Below, piece after piece: positions 56,972 to 64,000 of a stretch of 64,000 nucleotides of DNA. A program made the position numbers and the translations under genes. Source of the stretch: Pseudomonas fluvialis (GTDB lineage Bacteria > Pseudomonadota > Gammaproteobacteria > Pseudomonadales > Pseudomonadaceae); assembly GCF_014207935.1 (NCBI RefSeq), contig NZ_JACHLL010000002.1, positions 241,767-305,766 on the forward strand, given 5' to 3'. How positions within the stretch are numbered: position 1 is the first letter of the stretch; each line of letters starts with the position of its first letter. Under the pieces are notes generated by a model. It did no database searches. It was not told the DNA's origin and saw nothing but the letters and a program-made list of their open reading frames with translations.

Positions 56972-57373
56972 ATGTCGCACCGCGACATCGAGCAAAGCCG
57001 TTCGCCCGTGATCCGCACGCTGCTGCTGGCGATCGGCTGGCTCAGCGTGACCCTCGGCATCATCGGCATCTTCCTGCCGGTGCTGCCCACCACCCCCTTC
57101 CTACTCCTGGCCGCCGCCTGTTTCGCCCGCAGCTCGCGGCGCTTCTACCTGTGGCTGGTCGAACACCCGCGCCTCGGCCCCTGGGTACGCGACTACCTGG
57201 ACGGCCATGGCATTCCACTCAAAGCCAAGGTCTACAGCATCGGCCTGATGTGGTGCAGCATCGGCCTGTCCTGCTACCTGGTGCCCGTGCTGCCGGCACG
57301 CCTGTTCATGCTGTGCAGCGGCACCCTGGTGACGCTGTATATCCTCAAGCAGAAGACCCTACCGCTGCGCTGA
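56972..57373 (+). CDS. YbaN-like inner-membrane protein (DUF454)
   Basis: A 133-residue protein with two N-terminal TM helices around the hallmark GIIGIFLPVLPTTPFLLLAA and ACFARSSRRFYLWLVEHPRL, and two more after DYLDGHGIPLKAKV. This pattern defines DUF454/YbaN. The function is unknown. It follows the YecA-like gene; lapG begins about 100 bases downstream. Confidence 0.88.
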   Translation: MSHRDIEQSRSPVIRTLLLAIGWLSVTLGIIGIFLPVLPTTPFLLLAAACFARSSRRFYLWLVEHPRLGPWVRDYLDGHGIPLKAKVYSIGLMWCSIGLSCYLVPVLPARLFMLCSGTLVTLYILKQKTLPLR

Positions 57374-57471
57374 TCCGGCAACTTCCGACCAGCGGCACCC
57401 GACCTGGCCCTGCAGACCCGCTCAACGCCTAGACTGGAGGTGTTCAGCTCTGTCAGGGACGTCAGCCTGTC

Positions 57472-58149
57472 ATGATCTCGCGCCCACCCATGCTGCGCCC
57501 GCTTGCTGCCGCACTCTGCGCCAGCCTGGTGCTGTGGCTGAGCGCCTGGGCCGAATGGCCCGCCTGGGACTTCACCCAGATACTGCTCAAGGCCGAACAG
57601 CGCTATGGCAACCTGGGCAATGCCAAAGCCAGGCTGCTGGCCTGGAACGAACTGATGCAGAGCAGCAGTGGCCTGGGCGAAACAGAAAAACTGAAGTTGG
57701 TAAACAGCTTCTTCAACCGCCAGTTCCGTTTCTCCGACGACAGCCGCAACTGGCGCCAGACCGACTACTGGGCCACTCCGGTGGAAGCCCTGATCAAGGG
57801 TGCCGGCGACTGCGAGGACTACTCGATCGCCAAGTATTTCACCCTGCGCCGCCTCGGCGTGCCCAGCGACAAACTGCGCATCACCTACGTCAAGGCCCTG
57901 CAGTACAACCAGGCGCACATGGTCCTGACCTACTACGCCAGCCCCACGGCCACGCCGCTGGTGCTGGACAACCTGATCGGCGAGATCCGCCCGGCCTCGC
58001 TGCGCAAGGACCTGCTGCCGGTCTATGCCTTCAACGCCGAAGGCCTGTACCTGCCCAATGGGAAAAAAGGCGACAGCAAGAAGCTCTCGCGCTGGCAAGA
58101 ACTGCTGCAGAAGATGAAGGCCGAAGGCTTTGCCGTCGGCGAGGGATAG
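57472..58149 (+). CDS. lapG: Periplasmic cysteine protease LapG
   Basis: A 225-residue bacterial transglutaminase-like protease with a signal peptide (about 1-27). The catalytic triad is present: cysteine in GAGDCEDYSIAKYFTLRRLG, histidine in NQAHMVLTYY and aspartate in PLVLDNLIGEIRPA. In Pseudomonas LapG removes the N-terminus of the adhesin LapA and releases biofilm cells when LapD is not bound to c-di-GMP. The lapG-lapD order and 9-base gap are conserved, and a LapA-like adhesin gene lies next door. Confidence 0.95.
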   Translation: MISRPPMLRPLAAALCASLVLWLSAWAEWPAWDFTQILLKAEQRYGNLGNAKARLLAWNELMQSSSGLGETEKLKLVNSFFNRQFRFSDDSRNWRQTDYWATPVEALIKGAGDCEDYSIAKYFTLRRLGVPSDKLRITYVKALQYNQAHMVLTYYASPTATPLVLDNLIGEIRPASLRKDLLPVYAFNAEGLYLPNGKKGDSKKLSRWQELLQKMKAEGFAVGEG

Positions 58150-58158
58150 GAGAAGCCC

Positions 58159-60105
58159 ATGTCACTACTCAAACAACTGTTCCTGGCCATCTGCCTGTTT
58201 CTGGTGGTGGCCTTTACCGGCAGTTTCATCTCCGGCGTGGAGAACTCCCGCGAGCAGCTGCTTGGCCAGTTGCGCTCGCATGCACAGGATGCTGCCACGG
58301 CCCTGGGACTGTCGATGACCCCGCATGTGGACGACCCGGCAATGATCGAGCTGATGGTCAGCTCGATCTTCGACAGCGGCTACTTCGCCACCATTCGCGT
58401 GGTACGCATCCCCGACAATCAGGTGATCGTCGAACGGCGCACCACAACCACCTCCGACAAGGTGCCCGGCTGGTTCGTCGACCTGGTCGATCTGCAACCC
58501 CAGGGCGGCGACGCCCTGATCATGCGCGGCTGGGAGCAGGCCGCACGGGTCGAGGTGCTCAGCCACCCGCAGTTCGCCCTGGCCAAGCTGTGGGACAGCG
58601 CCATTGGCAGCGGCCTCTGGCTGCTGCTCTGCGGTGTGGTCAGCGCCGTGCTCGGCGGCTGGCTGTTGCGCCACCAGCTCAAGCCCCTGGACACCATGGT
58701 GCAGCAGGCCCAGGCCATTACCCGGCGCGAATTCCTGACCATGCCCAAGGTGCCGCACACCCCGGAACTCAAGCGCGTGGTGGTGGCGATGAACCAGATG
58801 GTCGAAAAGCTCAAAGCACTGTTTGCCGAAGAGGCCGCCCGCAGCGAGAAGCTGCGCGAAGAAGCCTATCAGGACACCCTGACCGGCCTGGCCAACCGCC
58901 GCCTGTTCGATGCCACCCTGAACAACCTGCTGACGGTCAGCGAGAATCACACCGAAGGCTATCTCATGCTGATGCGGGTCAATGACCTCGGCGGCCTCAA
59001 CCAGCGCCTGGGCGGCCAGCGCACCGATGCGCTGATTCAGGACATCGCCGAACTGTTCAAGACCCTGCTGGCCGAGCACGGCAAGCCCAACTGGCTGGTC
59101 GCACGCAGCCGCGGCGGTGAATTCACGTTCCTCGCACCAGGCCTGGCCGCCGAGGAAGTCGAACTACGCGCCAACCGCCTCTGTCAGCAACTGGAAAACC
59201 TGCGTGCCACCGGCGCCAGTGATTGCACGCCGGTGATGCACATGGGCATCACCACTTTCCGCCCCGGCGAAGAGGCCGCGGCCGTCTTCGCCCGCGCCGA
59301 CCAGGCCCTGGCTCAGGCCCAGAGCCAATCAGGCAAGGCCTGGCAACGTCTGGACAGCTTCGACGCACAGCCCAACCAGGGCCTGCATCAATGGCGCGAG
59401 TGGGTCGATGACGCACTCAACCACAACCAGCTGCAGTTGTATTTCCAGCCGGTGGCGCAATGCGCCGCCACCGATGTGCTGCTGCACCACAAGGTGCTCG
59501 CCCGTCTGCTCGATCCCAAGGGCGAGGCCATCGCCGCCGGGCGCTTCCTGCCGTGGATCGAGCGCCTGGGCTGGCTGGCCCGCTTCGACCTGGCCATGCT
59601 CGAACATTGCCTGACGCACCTGCAGCAACAGCCGCGGCCGCTAGCCATCAGCCTGTCCGCCGCCACCCTGCTGGAACCCGGCAGCCGCGCCCGCCTGCTC
59701 GCCCTGCTTCGCGAGCACAGCCAGCATGCCGCCCTGCTGACCCTTGAAATCGACGAACACCAGTTGCCCGAAGCCAAGGAAATGGAGCGCCTGTGCCTAG
59801 CCATTCGCGGCACCGGTTTCCAGGTTGCGCTGCAGCATTTCGGTGGGCGCTTCAGCCTGATCGGCAACCTCACCCACCTCGGCCTGGCCTACCTGAAAAT
59901 CGATGGCAGCTACATCCGCGCCATCGACCAGGAAAGCGACAAGCGCCTGTTCATCGAGGCCATCTACCGTGCCAGCAACAGCATCGACCTGCCGCTGATT
60001 GCCGAAATGGTGGAAACCCAGGGTGAACTGGATGTTCTGCGCGAACTGGGCATCCAGGGCGCCATGGGCCGCCTGATCGGTGCACCGGAGCCTGCACAGC
60101 AATGA
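58159..60105 (+). CDS. lapD: c-di-GMP receptor LapD (degenerate GGDEF-EAL)
   Basis: A 648-residue inner-membrane protein. TM1 (about 5-24), a periplasmic LapD/MoxY-type domain (about 25-150), TM2 (about 152-173), HAMP (about 174-226), a degenerate GGDEF domain (SRGGEFTFL, no cyclase site) and an EAL-like domain with KVLARL in place of EAL. In P. fluorescens the EAL domain binds c-di-GMP without hydrolysis and the periplasmic domain then sequesters LapG. An AGGAG ribosome site follows the lapG stop. This is the likely output for c-di-GMP made by the cyclases in this window. Confidence 0.95.
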   Translation: MSLLKQLFLAICLFLVVAFTGSFISGVENSREQLLGQLRSHAQDAATALGLSMTPHVDDPAMIELMVSSIFDSGYFATIRVVRIPDNQVIVERRTTTTSDKVPGWFVDLVDLQPQGGDALIMRGWEQAARVEVLSHPQFALAKLWDSAIGSGLWLLLCGVVSAVLGGWLLRHQLKPLDTMVQQAQAITRREFLTMPKVPHTPELKRVVVAMNQMVEKLKALFAEEAARSEKLREEAYQDTLTGLANRRLFDATLNNLLTVSENHTEGYLMLMRVNDLGGLNQRLGGQRTDALIQDIAELFKTLLAEHGKPNWLVARSRGGEFTFLAPGLAAEEVELRANRLCQQLENLRATGASDCTPVMHMGITTFRPGEEAAAVFARADQALAQAQSQSGKAWQRLDSFDAQPNQGLHQWREWVDDALNHNQLQLYFQPVAQCAATDVLLHHKVLARLLDPKGEAIAAGRFLPWIERLGWLARFDLAMLEHCLTHLQQQPRPLAISLSAATLLEPGSRARLLALLREHSQHAALLTLEIDEHQLPEAKEMERLCLAIRGTGFQVALQHFGGRFSLIGNLTHLGLAYLKIDGSYIRAIDQESDKRLFIEAIYRASNSIDLPLIAEMVETQGELDVLRELGIQGAMGRLIGAPEPAQQ

Positions 60106-60132
60106 GTTCGCCAGATTGAGACATAACCAAAT

Positions 60133-60170
60133 AAAAGCCCCCGCGACGCAGAGCATGGCGGGGGCTTTTT
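60133..60170. terminator. Bidirectional terminator between lapD and the adhesin gene
   Basis: AAAAGCCCCCGC and GCGGGGGCTTTT form a 12-bp stem with a 13-base loop between the converging lapD and adhesin genes, with A and T runs on both sides. Confidence 0.92.
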
Positions 60171-60183
60171 CCTCCCTGTGTCG

Positions 60184-63100
60184 CTAAACGGTATCGACCT
60201 TCAAGCTGCCATCATCGAGCATCTTGGTGATCAGCTCTCCGGCGTCCAAGGTGCCGTACTGGTCGAACAGGTTGACGTCCTGCAGTACCACCGTCTGATC
60301 AGGCGTGGCGAAATTGCCATCACCCGATGCATCGACCTTGATCACCGTATCCACCGAGGCCGTACCGCTTCCCGGGGCCTGAGTCGTGATGTTCAGGTAG
60401 CTGAGCAGATTGCCCAGCTCGGCCGGTCCACCATTGACCCCGCCGGTGACGTCGCTGTCGAGCAGCTCGGACAGATCAATACGGTCGCCCTCCGCCACAC
60501 TGGCATAGTCCCGCGTAAAGTTGGTCACGGTATCCGTGCCCGACTCGCCTGCCTTCCACACATAGGTATCCTTGCCGGTTCCACCGTTGAGCAAATCGTT
60601 GCCCGTGCCACCGAGCAGCACATCATTGCCACCACCACCGGACAGCGTGTCGTCGCCTCCCAACCCATAGAGCACGTTGCTCAGACTGTTGCCGGTAATG
60701 TTGTCGGCATGGCTGGAGCCAATCACATTTTCAATATTGCTCAGCGTGTCGCTACCGGAGCCACCGGTCGCCTGGGCAGTCAGGGTCTCCAGCGAAACAC
60801 TCACCCCGGCCGTGGCGTACTTGTAGCTGACGGTATCGCTGCCATCCTGGCCATTGATCACATCATTGCCGCCGGTTGCCTGAATCACCTCGTCACCAGC
60901 GCCACCGACGAAGTTGCTGCCATTGACGATCGCCACATTGAGCAACTGTGAACTGGTGACATCACCATCGCTGTCGATCAGGTTGAAGTCGAACGTCAGG
61001 TTGGCATCCAGGGCGCTGGTTTGTGGGCTGAGCAAGCCGATGTCGACCACCTTGATCACATCCTGATCGGTCGTGTCGGCCTCAGGGCCAGAGGTATTGG
61101 CCTCGAAGCCCAGCAGCGCAGACAGCACGGTCGAGGCACCCGATGCTCCGGTACCGCGCACCAGATTGATCCCCGAGCCTTTCACATCCTCGGTCGAAAC
61201 CAGCAGCTGCGCACCGTAGATCAGGTAGTTCTCGCCCGCGGCGTTGTAGTCATTGGCTTCGATGATCACCACACCATCACTGCCATCCGTAAACGTGATG
61301 CCATAAGGGTTGGTCTGGTTCGCCAGGAAGATATCGGCGTAATCCACCACGATGGCCCGCGTCGTCGTGGCGTTGGTCAGCGGGTTGATCAGTTTCAGGA
61401 CCACGACAAAGTCCTCGCCATTCCCCAGCTGATCCAGCTTCAGGTACATCACGCTGGCCCGTGCCGTGCCCGGCCCAGGCGCACCGGAACTGCCTGGGCT
61501 GCTGGTGTAGAAGTCCATATTCAGAACTTCACCGGCCTGCAGGGTATCACTGGCCACGCCATTGGCATTGCCGGAGATACTTACCCAGGTCTGGCTCGCG
61601 GTGAACGTCTCACCATTGACGAAGGTCTTGTCGCTGTTGCTGGTCTGCAAGTCGACCGCCCCGCCGCCGCTGGTTTCCTCTACGCCGCTGAAACGCACGT
61701 AGAAGTTGTCTGCCAGTTTCGAGACCACGATTTCCGGTTGCGACTCGGCGCTGCCGTCGGTATTGAAGCTCTCCTTGGAAACCGTCTGACTGGTCTTGAG
61801 GAAGGTATAACCTTCCAGCGGCGCATTGAGATTGAGCGTGTAGGTCCCTGCCACCTTGTCGAAGGTCAGAGTACCGGTTGCCTGGCTCAGCGCGTTGCTG
61901 CTGGAAAGTGGGTCAGCATCGTACTTGAAGGACACGTTGAAAACGGCCTGGGCATCCGTTTCCGCCGCCCAGGTCACCGAGCTATTGCTGATTCCCGCCA
62001 CGCCCACGGTCCCGGCCAGCAGAATCGGCGAGAAGTCCGAGTTGCCAAGTGCGTAGCTGCGATTGGCATCACCACCAATCTGGTAGTCGAAGATACCGGT
62101 ACCACCGATCACACCATTTGCCGCATTGGCATAAACCAGATTGCTCTTGGCCAACACCACCGGGATGTCATCCTCGACATTGACGATGAAACTACCGGCC
62201 AACGGCACCGGGGAACCACTGACAGTGGCCTGCAGCAGGCTGCTGAAATTCAGTGGCAACAGCGCACTGTCGGACGTCCCCGCCGGGTGATCGATGCTCC
62301 CGCTGAGGGTAAAGGTGAAGTCACCATCAGCCTCGACCTGCAGCGTGAAAATCACCTTGGCACCGGCCATGGCAGTCAGGGTATCGCCTGCTAGGTTGAC
62401 CGAGTAGGTAATGGCCACGCCATCAGAGGTCAGATCCGCCAGCCCCGAGGTAACCGAGCCAAGCTTGAACTGGGCCGAGGATATACCGATCAGCAGTTCC
62501 GACAAATTGCCAGTTGCCACCGTAGTGAACGCATCACCGTCGGTGTTGCCATTGGGCAGCTCGTCCTCATCGACCTGCGCCACGACCGGATCGGTATTTT
62601 CCACAAAGATCGACAGTACGGCAGGCGATCCATCACCATCGGCATCCACCATGGTGTAGGCAAACTGCTCGGTGACATCCGCATCCAGATCGCTCGGAGC
62701 GACATAGCTCCAGGCGCCGGTCACGAAATTGAAACTGAGCTTGCCACCCTCGGCGGTCGTGACATCGGTCAGCGTGCTACCGGCCAGTGAACCGCCATTG
62801 GAAAGGTCGATGGTGTTCTGGCCGTTCCAGGTGTAGGTCACGCCATTGATGGTGATGGCACGGACAAAACCCGCACCATCCGTACCGTAGGCATCGTTAC
62901 TCAGCACATTGCCGGTGACTGTGCTGTCCGGAATCTGTGCAACCAGGGCATCGACCAGATCATCGAAGTCCGCCACAGCCACCGGTGAGCCAACACCATC
63001 CACATCGATATCCTGCAGGCGATCATTCTGGATACCGTCACCTACGCCAATGGTGCTGACCGAGATGCCATTGAGGTCGACAAAGCTGTTCCATTCTGCC

Positions 63101-64000
63101 GCCACGCTGTCCAGCAGCGAGCTACCCCCAGTCCCCGTCTGCTCATTGGGGTTGCCGTCGCTGATGAAGAACACCTGGTTGTTCCAGCCACTGAGCGGCG
63201 TATAGGCACTCATGGTTTCCTGGATGGCCGCCGTGAAGTCCGTCGTACCGCTGAACGGCCGGTTATTGATGATATTGGTGATGAGCGCATCGAACTCGGC
63301 AAGGGTGTCGACGCCCAGATACGAGGTCGCCGTCGAAGAGAACGCGACGATGTTGATGTTCACCATCCCTGAGGTGCCATCAAAGAGTGCATGGCCGGCC
63401 TCACGCACCGCATTCATCATGGTGAGGAACTCACTGCCACTGATGCTGCCACTGGAGTCAATGACAAAAGCGGCATTGATGTTGGTGCTCTCGGCGGTCA
63501 CCGCCGCATCCGGCTGAGCCGTCGGGCCATCGTCCTCGATGCTGAACACGCCGTTGCCGAGGTTGATCGACGCCGTGTCGCGGTCGCCGTCGGCATCGGT
63601 CACCGTCTGCACGATCTGCAGCAGGTTGGCGTTGCTCAGGGTCAGCGTCGAACTGTCGTCGTCACTGCCCGTATTGCTGTGCCAGATATTGTTCAACTGG
63701 GTGAACGTCACCACCCCGCTGGTCGGATTGATCGTGATAGTGAAGTAGTTGATCAACCCCACCGAACCCGTGATGGTATCGCCCGACTGGTTGAGTACGA
63801 TCTGCGCACCGCGGCCAATACCGTCACCGTCTGCAGTGGTTTTGTCGCTGCTATCCAGCACGTACAAGCCTGAGCCGACATTACTGCCGCTCAGCTGCAG
63901 GCTATAGCTGGTCGAGCCCGGGCCATCGCTGCCGTAGTCGGTCACGGCGGCGAAGTTGTCGGCAAAGTTCGCCGACACCGAGGCCACACCGACCGGGTCG
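60184..64000 (-). CDS. Giant RTX/vWA adhesin, C-terminal ~1,270 residues (LapA-like; 5' end outside window)
   Basis: An open frame crosses the right edge without a start codon that fits; the visible part is the C-terminus of a large type I-secreted adhesin. From the edge inward: a VCBS/T1SS-143-type repeat (about 1-150), a von Willebrand A domain with the metal site FVIDSSGSISGSEF (about 170-340), cadherin-like linkers rich in DVTEQFAYTMVDADGDGSPA, a further T1SS repeat, RTX calcium nonapeptides (GGDDTLSGGGGNDVLLGGTG, about 1020-1140) and the C-terminal secretion signal. The LapG cleavage site is expected at the N-terminus, outside the window. Convergence on lapD-lapG makes it the probable Lap substrate. 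Confidence 0.92.
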   Translation of the reverse strand, partial: DPVGVASVSANFADNFAAVTDYGSDGPGSTSYSLQLSGSNVGSGLYVLDSSDKTTADGDGIGRGAQIVLNQSGDTITGSVGLINYFTITINPTSGVVTFTQLNNIWHSNTGSDDDSSTLTLSNANLLQIVQTVTDADGDRDTASINLGNGVFSIEDDGPTAQPDAAVTAESTNINAAFVIDSSGSISGSEFLTMMNAVREAGHALFDGTSGMVNINIVAFSSTATSYLGVDTLAEFDALITNIINNRPFSGTTDFTAAIQETMSAYTPLSGWNNQVFFISDGNPNEQTGTGGSSLLDSVAAEWNSFVDLNGISVSTIGVGDGIQNDRLQDIDVDGVGSPVAVADFDDLVDALVAQIPDSTVTGNVLSNDAYGTDGAGFVRAITINGVTYTWNGQNTIDLSNGGSLAGSTLTDVTTAEGGKLSFNFVTGAWSYVAPSDLDADVTEQFAYTMVDADGDGSPAVLSIFVENTDPVVAQVDEDELPNGNTDGDAFTTVATGNLSELLIGISSAQFKLGSVTSGLADLTSDGVAITYSVNLAGDTLTAMAGAKVIFTLQVEADGDFTFTLSGSIDHPAGTSDSALLPLNFSSLLQATVSGSPVPLAGSFIVNVEDDIPVVLAKSNLVYANAANGVIGGTGIFDYQIGGDANRSYALGNSDFSPILLAGTVGVAGISNSSVTWAAETDAQAVFNVSFKYDADPLSSSNALSQATGTLTFDKVAGTYTLNLNAPLEGYTFLKTSQTVSKESFNTDGSAESQPEIVVSKLADNFYVRFSGVEETSGGGAVDLQTSNSDKTFVNGETFTASQTWVSISGNANGVASDTLQAGEVLNMDFYTSSPGSSGAPGPGTARASVMYLKLDQLGNGEDFVVVLKLINPLTNATTTRAIVVDYADIFLANQTNPYGITFTDGSDGVVIIEANDYNAAGENYLIYGAQLLVSTEDVKGSGINLVRGTGASGASTVLSALLGFEANTSGPEADTTDQDVIKVVDIGLLSPQTSALDANLTFDFNLIDSDGDVTSSQLLNVAIVNGSNFVGGAGDEVIQATGGNDVINGQDGSDTVSYKYATAGVSVSLETLTAQATGGSGSDTLSNIENVIGSSHADNITGNSLSNVLYGLGGDDTLSGGGGNDVLLGGTGNDLLNGGTGKDTYVWKAGESGTDTVTNFTRDYASVAEGDRIDLSELLDSDVTGGVNGGPAELGNLLSYLNITTQAPGSGTASVDTVIKVDASGDGNFATPDQTVVLQDVNLFDQYGTLDAGELITKMLDDGSLKVDTV

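Noticed and set aside
60600..63990. Glycine/aspartate-rich repeats in the adhesin as a possible separate repeat array
   Set aside because: They are in-frame RTX nonapeptides and T1SS repeats of one continuous protein.

Overview
The window is GC-rich gamma-proteobacterial chromosome that reads as a Pseudomonas of the P. aeruginosa/P. mendocina type. The flgBCDE/flgF, cheR-cheV, flgAMN-flgZ cluster, the aruCFGDBE-alaS-lysC-rsmA-tRNA block, amrZ and the lapD/lapG/LapA-type adhesin locus all have Pseudomonas-like sequence and order. Everything was read by eye: no database search was run, and family names come from recognised motifs.

Layout. 1-8.6 kb: flagellar rod/hook genes on the minus strand (flgG partial, flgF, then flgBCDE) with two near-consensus sigma-54 promoters. 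They are followed by the chemotaxis genes cheR and cheV, and then on the plus strand by flgA, flgM (with a sigma-28-type promoter), flgN and the PilZ c-di-GMP receptor flgZ. 8.7-10.0 kb: a PuuA/PauA-like gamma-glutamylpolyamine synthetase. 10.14-20.36 kb: an integrative and mobilizable element (IME) inserted in the 3' end of a tRNA-Arg(CCT) gene and bounded by 47-bp direct repeats. It carries a tyrosine integrase, a small excisionase-like HTH protein, a winged-helix protein, a stop-interrupted reading frame, a mobC-mobA module with a second gene nested inside mobA, a candidate oriT, and cargo made of two diguanylate cyclases with two paralogous two-TM proteins of unknown function. 20.7-24 kb: amrZ, mgtE, a small exported protein, tRNA-Arg x2, tRNA-Ser and rsmA. 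24-36 kb: lysC, alaS and the arginine succinyltransferase operon, all on the minus strand. 36-50 kb: housekeeping and hypothetical genes (glutamine amidotransferase, HIT protein, ptrB, a fused SDR epimerase, yajD, a zinc protease, ycgN, ycgL, rnd, a FimV-like protein), with one MITE-like repeat. 49.5-56 kb: an MFS pump/MarR pair separated from its likely operator by a second, composite MITE-like repeat, then a DUF2804 protein, a core diguanylate cyclase and recQ. 56-64 kb: yecA-like, ybaN-like, lapG, lapD and, converging on lapD, the C-terminal ~1,270 residues of a giant RTX/vWA adhesin that runs off the right edge.

How it fits together. c-di-GMP is a recurrent theme. The core genome here supplies receptors (FlgZ for flagellar braking, LapD for adhesin retention) and AmrZ, which in P. 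aeruginosa regulates motility and c-di-GMP genes. The mobile element adds two apparently active cyclases (intact GGDEF and RxxD motifs) plus a pair of unrecognised membrane proteins. The inference is that the IME can shift the host from motile to sessile by feeding existing receptors.

Most promising for novelty: the two-TM/diguanylate cyclase cargo of the IME; the overprinted mobB-like gene; the compact attachment architecture with paired TGCACCCA arm repeats; and two related MITE-like repeats, one of which supplies a gene's stop codon while the other lies between a regulator and its probable operator.
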